Of a stretch of DNA of 64,000 nt, positions 37,746-49,173 are shown piece by piece (position 1 is the first letter of the stretch; each line of letters starts with the position of its first letter). The DNA is from Batkoa obscura (taxonomy: Eukaryota; Entomophthoromycota; Entomophthoromycetes; Entomophthorales; Batkoaceae): positions 868,001 through 932,000 of the forward strand of contig JASVEC010000013.1 in NCBI GenBank assembly GCA_030770535.1. Direction: 5' to 3'. A program made the translations under genes and the position numbers. Below the pieces are notes generated by a model. It did not search any database. It was not told where the DNA came from and saw only the letters and a program-made list of their open reading frames with translations.

Positions 37746-38957
37746 TTACAATGGATTTTTGAATAAGAAAGAGATAGACTCTCCATTATGAGTTCGGCGG
37801 ATAGCTTCTGCTAAAGTACCTGAAACATCAATAATTTCTAATTTTGATACCCCTTTACGACGCTCAACTGGGATAGGGTAAGTATTTGTAACAACAACCT
37901 AACACGTTTTAATATTTTAGTGACTAAAATGAATTTCATTTTACCTTATGTATAGTTGAGCATTCCTCTAATTTGGTCAAAGAATTACCAGATAAAACCC
38001 CATGGGTTGCTATTATGAATACTTTAGCAGCACCGTGCTTATTAATTAATTGATCACTTGCTTGGATGAAATTGTTACATTTATCTATTATATCATCCTG
38101 AAAAATTGGATTAAGAAATGATAAAAAACTAATTAATATTAAATCTTACACACAAAAATACAATTTTTCCTGCAACATCACCTACTACAGCCAAAGACTC
38201 ACATGGGCTTTTAGGCTCAGGTAAAGGTTCAGAATGAGTATAGTACTCTCTTGAATTTTTTGCCTTATGATTAGGATCATTATGAATAAGTGCAAAATCT
38301 ATATCTAAACAATCAGCTAAAGAAGTGACCCTATTATTTTGATATTAGTTTGAACTTAAATTATAAATAGTTTGCACCTTTTAGCCCCCCCAGCATTTTT
38401 TGATACTACTACACCATCCTTATAATTAGGTACTGAATCACGAATCCATTTAGCGATAGCTGGCTCAGCATACAAGTTATCTACTGGTACATTAAAGAAA
38501 CCTTGCATTTGAGAAGCATGTAAATCCATAGTAATAACATGGTCTACTCCAGCAACAGAGATCATATCAGCCACCACTATATAAAAATTTTAAACTTAAA
38601 CTTAAATAATGACCTTTAAAAAATACATTGGGCAGCAATACAAGAGCGAGTGTTTTTTGATTTTGATTGCTTAGAGTATGGGAAATATGGCAAAACAGCG
38701 GTTACTCTAGAAGCAGAAGCTATCTTACATGCCGATACTGCAATCAACAACTCCATCAAGTTGTCATTCACTTTACCAGAGCCGGATTGAATTATAAATA
38801 CATCTTCGTTACGTACTGAAGTACCAATTTCAACCACTGACTCTTGGTTTGAAAACTTTTTGGTGGTTAATGGTGCAAGTGGATGGGCTAACTTTTGAGA
38901 TATTAACTCAGAAAGCTCAGGATGGGAACTACCTCCAAAAATTTTCACTTGACGCAT
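37746..38957 (-). CDS. PRS1: Ribose-phosphate pyrophosphokinase, Prs1/Prs5 type
   Basis: Subunit of PRPP synthetase (ribose-5-phosphate + ATP to PRPP + AMP), feeding nucleotide, His and Trp synthesis. About five exons. [60 protein letters not shown] and [20 protein letters not shown] are canonical. [55 protein letters not shown] and [13 protein letters not shown] follow. The VVSKN and VTNTYPI forms, a small acidic insertion before GDVAGK, and the PRPP-loop variant DDIIDKCNN instead of DDMADTCGT are typical of yeast Prs1/Prs5 and of animal PRPP synthetase-associated proteins. This may therefore be the regulatory or partner subunit. A catalytic Prs2/3/4-type partner should be elsewhere. Confidence 0.88.
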
Positions 38958-40787
38958 ATCTTCTAATATATCTAATAATTAAATGTTTCATGGTTGTTTA
39001 TTTGGAATTTTATAGTTGTAATAGTTATTTTTCAACCAATTGAATTTCTTTAACATGAATATCTTTGTTTTAATTTATAGTATTAAATTTTGATTTTTGA
39101 TTAATCTGTGCAATAGGTAGCTCTTTCTATTGGTTGAAAGATTAAATGAAGTGGATAAATCCAAATTTTGGTCAAAAAGTAAAAATTTCGAAAATTCCAA
39201 GCCTTAAATTGCGATATCAACTTTTTCGTAATACTAACACTTGATTATTTAACTTTTAAAATTTGACAGAGTTGATTTATACCCAAGTTTCAAGTATTCT
39301 TAATATATGGTATATTGAGGTTTTCTCAAATTAAAGATGGATATTATAACGACCACTTTTTTCGCTTATTTTGAATTTAACCACCTAAGTTTATGCATAA
39401 AGACTAATTTAAACATAAGGTAGGTGTGTTCGGATGTTTTTTGTTCGAAACTCAACTAATATTTTTCCAATTTTTAAACTTACAAAAAGAACAAAATATC
39501 AAAACAAAGAATACGTTTTGATTTGTTAGACCTACTGGTATATTGGTAATCCAAATATTTGCTATAAATATAATAACAACTTACGCTTTAGACAGGTGAG
39601 TATTCATTTGATTTTTGAGTTTGAATTTTATTGTATCAAAATCAAAGCAAGTAAAAAGATGATAAAGTTGCATCTAAATTCTATTAAACATTATGATCTA
39701 AAAAACACTATATAGTTTTAATTAATTAATTAATTATATATTATTGATTCTTACTAAGGTTTATTAAATTTTATGTCCTTTAATATCCTAGTAAAAATAG
39801 TTAAATAATATCAAGACCATTTATGATAGGTTCGTATATGTTTTAACCTCATTTAAATATTTTTGGATAATGTTCAAATTGGACAAGAATAGTAAAGCTT
39901 CTGAGATGAGCCTGGCCACTCCCATCATTTTATTGTGCTGCAAGCCTATATCACAATTTATAGAGAGTTATCACTAACTACCCATAGTACACCATTAAGC
40001 ATTTTAATACTACATTTTTTAAGTAAATCTAATACCACCCAGCTGATATTTTTTGATTATTTGAAATAAGATAGCTCAAATACTTTAAGTAATGTTTTTC
40101 ATCCTCAGGCTTATACAAATTATACGCTCTTACTGTTCATTTATTTCGTTAGTCTTTTAAATATTGAAAAGCTTTTTGTTAATATAAAATGACAGTATTA
40201 ATAATAAAACTAAACTAATGATAAAGAAAAATATGTGGGTGTTTTTTTTTGGCTTCATTATTTTTTCCATTTTTTAAGCGCTATTTCAGCGGAAAGGTTG
40301 TTGGTAAAATTCTTAAACAAAAAAATACATCCCCATATGTTCTTTAATATTTAATGTGATTTTTTACAAAGTATCATTTAAATAGCTTATTTCATAATGG
40401 CAAATCATTTTTCATAGTAAGTAACTACCGATTTTATTTACTTATTTTAGATATTCAAATTTATAATTTTAATTGTAAAGAATTTATCATTATAAGAAAA
40501 AATTACTAACTGGTATTTATACTGATTAATAGAATAAATGACGATGAAAGTAAGAGACAAAAACATTTAATGGTTAAATAAAGAACATCTCAATGTATAC
40601 AATACATCAAAGAATCTATTTCTAAATTATTCAAGCATATTATTTAAAGGTAAATACAATTGAACTTTTGAATAGATGACAATTACACAAAGGTAATAAT
40701 ACCTTTACTTTAAATTATTTACATTATTTCTGAAAATAAAACTTCATAAAAATTAATATAAGCTGTAATATGGATTGTCCATACACA
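38958..40787. other. Gene-poor region with one short-element copy
   Basis: AT-rich, about 1.8 kb. It includes the promoter of the PRPP synthetase gene and the short-element copy at 40231-40339. A long AT-repeat-like patch lies near 39710-39740. No exon is seen. Confidence 0.4.
40231..40339 (-). mobile_element. Short TIR element (MITE-like), copy E
   Basis: ATATGTGGGTGTTTTTTTTT at the left, AAATACATCCCCATATG at the right. Internal TTTTTAAGCGCTATTTCAG and GTAAAATTCTTAAAC are near-consensus. TA flanks on both sides. Confidence 0.85.
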
Positions 40788-41058
40788 CTATTGTAAAATA
40801 CTATCTCGGAAAAAGTGCGACCCAGTCCCCATCTCCTTGTTTAATTCCGAATGGAAACACTTACTAATTAATGAATTCTTTTTAATCACCTTTAAATTGA
40901 ACAAATCTAAATTGGGTAAAAGAGCACTCAAATCAGAGCTGTTTGCAGCAAAAACTTCACTTAATCTTAAAGTACTTACCTTTCTTTAAGGTTTTCTGAT
41001 GCTTATTTCTCAATAGCTGTTTTTTCTTCTCAATAAACACTGTCCTAGGCACGTACTT
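40788..41058 (-). pseudogene. Two-exon gene fragment of unknown origin
   Basis: A 79-base open segment (41058-40980) begins after a strong polypyrimidine-CAG acceptor and ends at a perfect GTAAGT donor. It encodes YVPRTVFIEKKKQLLRNKH and on. A TTTAG acceptor some 70 bp downstream joins it in frame to LFNLKVIKKNSLISKCFHS, ending at TAG (40788). Both splice sites and continuous frame argue it is or was a real gene. The 5' end is missing: the space before the P450 stop (41218) offers no good first exon. It might be the 3' end of a gene cut by rearrangement. I recognise no family. Confidence 0.35.
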
Positions 41059-41217
41059 CTGAAAAAAAATTAATAAAAATATACAAATTATTTAACATCT
41101 ATTAGTCATTAAAATAATCAAAATATGACATTAAGAATTTGACGTTTAAATCATTTATTCAGGTGTTATAAAAATTATACATAAAAAACAAATGATGTAA
41201 GGGTTTATAGAACGCAT

Positions 41218-42800
41218 TCAGATCTTCGTGAATTTAACCTTTAGGTCTTTAGGGCTAAACAAACCTATTGGGGGTAAAATAGGATAGTCATGATGTGGTG
41301 AATTTTCAGGTAAAGATAGATTAAACTTTGACAATAAAGCAATCAAAAACACTTTTTGCTCTAACAAAGAAAACTGATTGCCTATACACATTCTAGTACC
41401 ATAACCAAAAGCAAGTAACAAATTGGTCATTTTTTTATCAATTTTAGTTTGATTATCTTCAACTATTAAAAAACGTTCAGGTTCAAATTCTTCTGGATTT
41501 TTAAATAAAGCTGGATCCTTCATTGCAAGTCCTACATGTAACATGATGGATTGATTGGGGGCTATTCTTAGATTATTTTCTAAGGTAACTGGTCGGTTTG
41601 ATTTACGAGTAAGTGTGTTTGCTACTGGTATGGATCTTAAAGTTTCATAAATCACAGCATCTAAATAAACAATTTCATTTAAAATAGTATGATTGGAACT
41701 TAACTCTCTTAATGGATTTTTTGGTCCTAGTACATCTTTTATTTTCTGTCTCAATTTTTGTTGGATTTCCTAGTTATTAATTATTAATTAGTGTTGAAAT
41801 TATTTTCATGTAATTAATATTACTGGATACTTAGCTAAATAGTAAGTGACTGAATTTAGTGCGTGAGCAGTTGAGTCATGCCCAGCAATAAAAAATACGA
41901 TGGCATTATTCTAAAATGTAAAAAATGAGAAAAGAGCTATATTAAAATAAAATCAGTAATTACTATAATCAACTCATCAGTAAGTCCTTCAGATTCATTG
42001 TCAGAAGATTGTATCATTAATGATAACAGGTTAGAACCTTTTTCATTATTACCAGATACGCTCAATTTTTTTCTTTCATCATCAATCAATCCTTTTATAT
42101 AGCTACGAAACTTAGCAGTATCATCATATAATTTCATTCTTGATGGAAAGGGAAAGTAATTTAAAAAAGGTAGCATAAAAAACAAAGGGTTTAAGATTTC
42201 ATTGATGAGGTTGTTATATAAGTAAGCCATCTCATTATCTTGACTACTGATAGTATCAAAATTAATATTAAACACAGCTAATCCTAAACTATCTAAGGTA
42301 CCATCTTTAAAAATTTGCATAACCTCAATTTCTTGATCACTAGCATTCTGGATTCTATCACAAATTTTATTTGCCACGGTTATAAAAATGCCTAGATCCC
42401 ATCCTCTTTTAAATGCTGGATTAACTACTTTTTTATGTACTTTCCACTTCTTTTTATCCACTTCAGCAATGTTTTCCTCTACTAATCCAAAATCAAACAT
42501 CATTTCATTCTGTTTAATTTTAACAAAAGTCGTATCATCAAGGAGTATTTTTTTGATGATATCCATGTCTTTTACTAATATAAACCATCGACCTAAGAAC
42601 ACACTTATGAATTGATTTTTGGAAAGTAAAGGATTCATTAAAAGTTTATCTATTAACTGTCCAGAGGTCCCACGTAATATATGATAAAATATCATCAATA
42701 TATTTACACTAGGTAATTGGGCTACATTTTTATCAGGTCGGAATTTGAAATAAATGTAGGAAAACAAAGGTATAAAGAATAATAAAATATATAAAATCAT
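41218..42800 (-). CDS. Cytochrome P450 monooxygenase
   Basis: Microsomal heme monooxygenase. Three exons: 42800 to about 41966, a short middle exon near 41910-41830, and about 41769 to 41218. An N-terminal membrane anchor (MILYILLFFIPLFSYIYF) is followed by a basic/proline turn. The I-helix AGHDSTAHALN (oxygen-binding A-G-x-[DE]-[ST]) is in the middle exon. The K-helix ExxR is ETLRSIP, the PERF motif is EFEPERFL, and the heme-binding loop is FGYGTRMCIGNQFS with the axial Cys. Length is about 500 residues. The general shape resembles CYP4/CYP52/CYP5xx-like fatty-acid or secondary-metabolite P450s of zygomycetes, but the CYP family cannot be assigned here. All key residues are kept, so it is probably functional. 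No pathway neighbours. Confidence 0.92.
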
Positions 42801-43490
42801 TTTTTAATTTATTTTTTAAGGTTCAATATCTTCTTTTTATACTTCAAGCTTTATTGTTATTTTTTAGATTATAAAATTATGTTTTAGTTTAATTAGTAGA
42901 TTGATACATAAACAATTATTTATAAATTTTGGATGAACTTGCTCCATCAGGCCAATTATTTTGTCTCTAGAAATTAAGTTCATGCATGACATAACTACCT
43001 GAATGGCAAAGTATAAAAGTCATTTAAGGCTTGAGTCGTAGTCAAGGATATTGGGAACCCTTTTGCGAGTTTTTGTTCTTTTGATAAAAAATTGATTTTT
43101 AGGCAATAAGTTGACAGAAGCTGATTAGCAGCTGTCTTGACTAGTTAAAAACTAAACCTTGCCCTAACCCTCACTAACTCTAACTCTTACCTTTGCCATA
43201 TACAGGCTATTTTTTTGAGCTTTTCGTTTCTTGATATTTTTTCGATTGGCATTTAATTACAAAATGAAATGAATTTTGTGAAAATTTACAGAGAAAATAA
43301 GAATACCTACTGCTCTTGACTGCGGAAATGACTTAAAGCCATTTAAATTAGCATTGAAGAAGTTACTAATAAATTTCAGACACTATTCTAATACTAACGA
43401 TGATTTATAAATAGGTTATTATTAGGTCGGATTTTATATGCTGTTTTTTATAAAAATATACAGCTGAGTGTTGGATCAACTATGAAAAAA

Positions 43491-43518
43491 GGCCCACTGT
43501 GCCCGTTTATAGTGGGCC
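43491..43518. other. GC-rich inverted repeat
   Basis: GGCCCACT and AGTGGGCC form a perfect 8-bp stem around a 12-base loop, after an A-run. It is an outlier in base composition for this AT-extreme stretch. It might be a structured RNA or a terminator-like hairpin, or a trace of foreign DNA. No gene lies close by. Confidence 0.5.
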
Positions 43519-45030
43519 CGAAGCTTACTACAAGAATGCAGAGAATGTTTCACCACTTTCATTTAAATATTAAAAAAACAGTTTTAATAAATCATAAGTA
43601 AGACGAACAATTCATATAAAATATTAAGTATGTCTTAGATGATTTCGTTCTCTTGTCTAATTTTATACAATGCAGGATGAGGAAGATAATAATACTGAAA
43701 TATAAGGACATTTCCGCATTAAAATTATTTCCCATTTGTTTGTGTTTAAATAGTCATATGTAAATATTTTTATCAACATTCAACTAGAAAAATCTTCGCT
43801 ACATAGATAATGGATAAAGCACTAAAGCACTAAAGCAAAAAATATTTATATATTGATTTGGAAGCTTAAACCCAAAGCAAGTGAAAAAAACATTTCTAAT
43901 TCTAGCCTAATTTTTAATCCCTTCTATTACGAATTAATTTCACAGTTTACTTTATAAAGTCAACTAATTGGTTGATTAGTTTAATTTTTTGTCTTTATTG
44001 GCCAAAAATTTCATAGCATTGAATCATTTTGTTTTTTTAGATGGTGTTGTACATACCTCTAACTGTGTATGCTGAATTTTTTGGTCTAATTTTTAGAAAA
44101 CTGAATAGTAATAATGATTAACCAATAATTCAACCAATATAGACAGGCTCTACCTATTTAAAACTTAAGTGGGTCCTAAGGCTTTAGTCGGGTAGAAGCC
44201 GTCCAAATAAGTGAACGGATTAAGCACTTATTTATAGCGATTTTTAAATGCTTTTAACTGCTAAAATAACATGTAAAAAATCAAAAATCAAAGTATTTGA
44301 CAACTGTAATCAAGAGTAACATTTGATTGTGCTTTAAATCATAATAGAAGCACTTTTAGTTTACTACAATTTAGTATTGAAATAGTTTGAAGCAACTACT
44401 TTTCGACTATTTCTCTTAGATTGTTACATAGTAGCATGTGTATTTTTAACTTAGTAGAATTAGCTATCGATTTTTTGTATTTTTATTCTTAGGTTTGTAT
44501 AATAATTTTATTTTTACTATAACATTTTTATATGATACTAAAACTACGTAGTAACTAAAATATTTGGAAAATAGACCTTTCAAAAGAGAAAAAAGCCAAA
44601 CGATATAATCAAATATTCTATGGGAATTAAGTAACGTTCTTTATAATTTTCTTAAATATCCTTGAAGTAAGCGATTGAGTTCATAGTAATAAATAAAAGA
44701 AAAAAAAAGAAAAACTGTGGAAGACTATTGTTTATACATGAAAAAAGATAGTTTTATAATACAAGAGACCTTTGAAAGTCCCCAATCATTTTTTGAGTTG
44801 CATTGAAATATGTAATGAATCTTCAAAAAACCTTTATACATATCGAAGTTATAAATGAACAGTTATATGGGTTGATATCATTACATCGTTAATTTTCAAA
44901 CTATTTATAAGTATTTTAGGACAATTTATAAAATTAATAGTATATATAAGCAAAAGAAATATCGATATAATTCATCATAAAAAGCAACTCTAAGAGTATA
45001 ATTCAAGTCCATCTTTTTAACTCTCTTCTC

Positions 45031-45523
45031 TTAGCTTATAACTATGCCAACAGTGATAATTTTACCCCAATTAATAATAGTTATGGGGATATAAGTGTAC
45101 CACTAAGAAGCGATTTTAATGCTGATGATACGTTTTATTCCGAAGACAACTTCAAGGAAGAAAATAGAGAGGTTACATGTAAAGTTTATATATGAGGATG
45201 TTTTTTTTTGGTTTCGTTACTTTTTCCATCTTTTAAGCGCTATTTGAGCGGAAAGATTGTTAGCAAAATTCTTAAACAAAAAAATACATCCCCATATGTG
45301 TACTAGTAACTTAACTAAATTTGCTGTCAAATCTTTGCTAGCTAACTCTGATACTCGACTTACTTTAAACCATGATAAATATTATATTAATTATGTTATT
45401 GATCAATTCTAAGATAGTTCTACAAAGTTAGATGACGATAAAGCTTACCTTGGCTCTGTTTTTATCAAGTATAATTATTCTGGTTCTTGCCAGTTTTTTC
45501 GATATGAACAAATATGGTAATAA
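45031..45523 (+). pseudogene. Decayed protein-coding gene holding a short element
   Basis: A frame beginning after a CTCTTAG acceptor-like site (NYANSDNFTPINNSYGDISV and on, to EVTCKVYI) is broken by the short element at 45188-45298. Beyond the element the frame resumes: SNLTKFAVKSLLANSDTRLT, then an in-frame TAA near 45410, then DDDKAYLGSVFIKYNYSGSC to the end at about 45523. Reading through the element and the single stop shows protein-like composition on both sides, so I read it as a host gene lost partly by element insertion. The 5' exon and any signal peptide are not found. Family unknown. Confidence 0.45.
45188..45298 (-). mobile_element. Short TIR element (MITE-like), copy F
   Basis: TATATGAGGATGTTTTTTTT at the left and AAATACATCCCCATATG at the right. 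Internal ATCTTTTAAGCGCTATTTGAG and GGAAAGATTGTTAGC are near the family consensus. It lies inside a decayed coding sequence. Confidence 0.88.
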
Positions 45524-45581
45524 ATAGTTTTGTATTTTTCATTTCAAATTTTTTTCAAATAAAATGATGGCATTAAATTAC

Positions 45582-45690
45582 ATATGGGGATATATTTTTT
45601 TGTTTAAGAATTTTACTTAATAATCTTTCCACCCAAATAGCACTTAAAAAATGGAAAAAACAATGAAGCCAAAAAAAACATCCCCATATA
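45582..45690 (+). mobile_element. Short TIR element (MITE-like), copy G
   Basis: ATATGGGGATATATTTTTTTG at the left and AAAACATCCCCATATA at the right, 290 bp from copy F and inverted to it. Internal GTTTAAGAATTTTAC and CTTTCCACCCAAATAGC present. TA on both flanks. Confidence 0.88.
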
Positions 45691-46545
45691 GCGTTCCAAG
45701 GTATATATAAAGTATATGAAATATTTATTAATAAAATCAAATAAATACTAGTTATGAAAAGTGGACATGTTTTATTTGAAAAGCTAACATTGTGTTCAAT
45801 TTTTTGACATAAGAAAAGGAAAATGGGTATTAAAAAAATAATCATTATATCCCAAATTTCCTTATAACTTTTCCAACATCCTTTTATCAGTTAAGTTAAG
45901 TTTTGAATTTAAAATTGTTTAATCAGAATTTTCTTCTTTATTTAATATGATTGTTATAAATTAGAGGCTACTTGTTTAAATTAGATTATTTCGACGTACA
46001 TAATATATGAAAATATTGATCAATGAGAAAAGATGTTAATAAGGATGATTAATACTTTTCTAATTTAAAGATAATAAAACAATATAATATTTAAGATACT
46101 TATATTATTAAAACTAATATTTAAATTTACATTTTAATAATTTTATTTTATTTTATATCCAATTTTATTAAATTTGAGAAAAAAAGAGTAGTAATATAGA
46201 TTAATATGAAACATTATCAATCGCTTGTTATAACTTAATATATGAAAACAGATGATAGAATTATGTTTATTTTTATCTTTATAACCACTATTGTTTTTAA
46301 AATGTAACAAAAGCATCCAAACGATCAAGTGAGAAAAAATAAAGTCACTCAATTTATCAATTTTTAGCGTAAAAAGAGGAACCAATAAAATTTGAGAAAT
46401 TCATTAAACTTGACTGAATCAACCCAAACGATTCAAATATTCGAAGAGTAAAGTGTAAAAAAAAATCAAAATTATATATAAACTAAAGCATTAAACTTTA
46501 TAATCACAAACTTAAATTCATTTGCTTTAGATTTCATAAAGGAAA

Positions 46546-47958
46546 ATGAGTACATCTAACTGGAAAATACCTTCTGTGCCTAAATTAATTCAATTAATAA
46601 CCCAGGTACAATCATTACAAAACAATACTACAGACACTTCAACAAAAGCTAAAAATCAAACTATTGAGGATAAAAGGGTATTAGTCCCTGCATATGGTTT
46701 AGGAATAGGAAAAAGTGGTAATCGAGCGTATGTAACTACAATGAAAAGTGGTACTAAGGAAGCATCTAAAAATGGAATAAAAAATGATACTGATACTAGT
46801 AATTTTAAATTTGTTCCCCCATTTGAAAATTGTAATCAAAGGAAGAGTGGTTATATATTGGATAAAGATTTTTATTATGAATGGTTAGAGGAAGATGAAT
46901 GTTCTAAGGGTGGTAAAGGTTATGAAGCTGGTAATAATAATAATAGCACATCAACGGAAACAGAGGAGGGTAAAGAAGATACAATTACTGAAAGTAGCAC
47001 TGCTAATAGTAACAGTACTAATACCAATAGTGGTAAAAATACTACCAATAGTACCTCAGATTATCCTATAAAATCGGAAGAAGGTATAGTAGAAAGTCCC
47101 TCTTTACCCTCGAATTATAAATTAGTATGGAATGATGAATTTGATGGCAATAAATTAGATTTAAATAAATGGGAATTTGAAGTGAATTGTTTAGGTGGTG
47201 GCAATGATGAAGAACAATGCTATGTAGCTCATGATGATGTTTTAAAAGTACAAGATGGAAATTTAATCATGACAGCAATAAGAGCCCCTGAAGGGTATGC
47301 TTTAATGCCATATGATAAATGTAACGCAGATCCAGATTCTATTGCACGTGGGGCTTGTACAAATAGAAAAGCAGTAAGATCCGCAAGAATTCATACTAGA
47401 GCGGATCAAGGTGGTAAATGGAAATATGGAAGATTTGAAATGAAAGCTAAAATACCCATCGGTAATTTTTTATGGCCAGCTTTTTGGATGTTACCCTCCA
47501 ATTATAAATATGGTACTTGGGCAGCATCTGGTGAATTTGATATAATGGAATCACGTGGACAAAAACCAAATGAAATTGGTCATGCTATTCATTATGGTGG
47601 ACAATGGCCAAATAATGTTTACTCTAATTTACAATATGTTCAAGAAGGATTAGCTAATGAATTTAATATTTATGGTTTAGATTGGAATGAAAATAGTATT
47701 AAATTTTATGTTAATAATCGATTTACATATCAATTAGAAACTAATAGAAATTGGACATCTCCTTTATTACATAATAATACACCTTATACAAAGTTAGGTC
47801 AACCTTGGGATCAAGATTTTATTATGTTATTAAATTTAGCCGTAGGTGGCACTTTCTTTTCAGGTGCTAAATATAATCCAAATGAAGATTATAAAACTTG
47901 GAAACAATCTTATATCATTGATTATATTAGAGTTTATCAAAAAACTTCAAAATATTAA
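46546..47958 (+). CDS. GH16-family glycoside hydrolase (beta-glucanase-like)
   Basis: 470-residue single-exon frame. Residues about 200-470 form a GH16 jelly roll: KLVWNDEFDGNKLDLNKWEF at its start, then SARIHTRADQGGKWKYGRFE, FLWPAFWMLPSNYKYG and the catalytic signature GEFDIMESRGQ (E-x-D-x-x-E, nucleophile and acid/base glutamates near residue 330). GGTFFSGAKY and IIDYIRVYQK close the domain. This fits the laminarinase / glucan-binding-protein branch that acts on beta-1,3-glucan of the cell wall or of other fungi. The first 190 residues are Ser/Thr/Asn/Lys-rich and low-complexity. No signal peptide is visible from this ATG, which is odd for the family; an upstream exon could supply it (a CTTTAG lies just before). 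All active-site residues present. Confidence 0.88.
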   Translation: MSTSNWKIPSVPKLIQLITQVQSLQNNTTDTSTKAKNQTIEDKRVLVPAYGLGIGKSGNRAYVTTMKSGTKEASKNGIKNDTDTSNFKFVPPFENCNQRKSGYILDKDFYYEWLEEDECSKGGKGYEAGNNNNSTSTETEEGKEDTITESSTANSNSTNTNSGKNTTNSTSDYPIKSEEGIVESPSLPSNYKLVWNDEFDGNKLDLNKWEFEVNCLGGGNDEEQCYVAHDDVLKVQDGNLIMTAIRAPEGYALMPYDKCNADPDSIARGACTNRKAVRSARIHTRADQGGKWKYGRFEMKAKIPIGNFLWPAFWMLPSNYKYGTWAASGEFDIMESRGQKPNEIGHAIHYGGQWPNNVYSNLQYVQEGLANEFNIYGLDWNENSIKFYVNNRFTYQLETNRNWTSPLLHNNTPYTKLGQPWDQDFIMLLNLAVGGTFFSGAKYNPNEDYKTWKQSYIIDYIRVYQKTSKY

Positions 47959-48219
47959 GAATATTATATCATTGTTTTTAATTCATTTTTTATATATAAT
48001 AAATTATACTTCTTTTCTTAGATACTATTATTGCTATTTTAAACATATATAATTTCTATTTTTAATTAACTCCACTTAGATTTAAATTTAAGCTTTTATT
48101 ACTTAACCAAGAGAATTCAAACCTTAGTGATCTCATTTAACAATAAAAATTAAATTAAATTAATTAAAAAAATAGAAACTCAAACTTTTTTAATTTTTTT
48201 AGAATATTTATTTTAAAAA

Positions 48220-49173
48220 ATGTATCAATTTATATGTAATTTAATCAAGTAAGTATCAACTGCCTTCCTTCATGGAATCAACTAATCCTTCTAAACTTCA
48301 ATAGTTTATTTCTAGGCAATCTATATCCAGCGTATAAATTATACAAGTTATTAAAGATTAAAGATCGCCAAATTCCTTTTGAAGCTTATGAATATTATTT
48401 AAAATTATTTGTTGTTATGGCTTGTTTTAATTTTTTACAGTATATTGGAGACACATTAATTTTCTGGCAAGTCGACTAAAATTCCATTTATAATAATTTT
48501 TGACTGTAATCTTTTGTTTAGGTTTCCCTTGTATTACGAATTAAAAATCGTCATGTTATTATATATTACTCTTCCCTCCAGTAATGGGGTATCAAATCTG
48601 TATGAAAAATATATCAGCACATACTTAAAGAGACGAGAAAAAAGAATCGACGAAGCCATTATTCTTTATCAAAATAGAATCATTGATATTTTCAATTTTT
48701 ATTATACTTTGGTATATTCCTATTTGTTAAAAGCGTACAATTTAGCTATTGAAAAAATATATCATGGGCTAAATAGCAGTCTCATAAATCCAGAAATTCA
48801 ACAAAGAGGAATGGAGGAGTTTCGTATGGCAGGCGCGTTACCAGCTCAACCCACTCCATCCACTCCAGTTCGACAGACTACGGCTTCAACTAATAGATAT
48901 AGTACCATGCCACCATTAAGAGAGAATATTGATAATCGAATTAATAATTTATTTAATGCTTATTCAGCTCATTTTAATACCAACAATTCAAATATTGAGA
49001 TTTTATCTGATGAAGAGGATTTATCCGAGTCAAGTGGACTATTAAATCAAGGTAGTTCTAAAAATGTTAAGTTTGGGTTTTCAAATGCCAATAGAAAAGC
49101 AGCTGGTAATAATGGTAGAAGGTTTGGTAAAACCATTGATGAAGGGGATGATGAAACGGATAGATTAATTTAA
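48220..49173 (+). CDS. REEP/Yop1 (TB2/DP1/HVA22) ER-shaping protein, copy B
   Basis: Second family member, closer to REEP1-4. Three exons: 48220-48248, 48305-48466 and 48522-49173. Joined they read MYQFICNLINLFLGNLYPAY, then KLYKLLKIKDRQIPFEAYEY and IGDTLIFWFPLYYELKIVML, then YITLPSSNGVSNLYEKYI. Those match REEP (L-Y-P-A-Y-x-x-Y-K, W-FPLYYELKI, P-x-x-x-G-x-x-x-Y). Intron 1 uses the AATAG acceptor at 48304, since the TCTAG 12 bp on breaks the frame. Intron 2 has a GC donor (CTG|GCAAGT), forced by the W-F-P join. The C-terminal half is a disordered tail with acidic patches. Intron positions and phases equal those of copy A at 27127, so the two are duplicates of one ancestral gene. Confidence 0.9.

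Larger units (their letters stand above)
42801..46545. other. 3.7-kb gene-poor region
   Basis: AT-rich. It contains a GC-rich hairpin at 43491-43518, a decayed gene at about 45031-45523 with a short-element insertion, and a second element copy at 45582-45690. The frames at 45573-45845 and 46143-46385 (-) are not supported as genes; the first contains the element. Confidence 0.45.

Noticed and set aside
43148-43192. CCCTAACCCTCACTAACTCTAACTCTTACC, telomere-like repeats.
   Set aside because: Only one or two true CCCTAA units, the rest is imperfect, and it lies amid ordinary sequence. Too little for an interstitial telomere claim.
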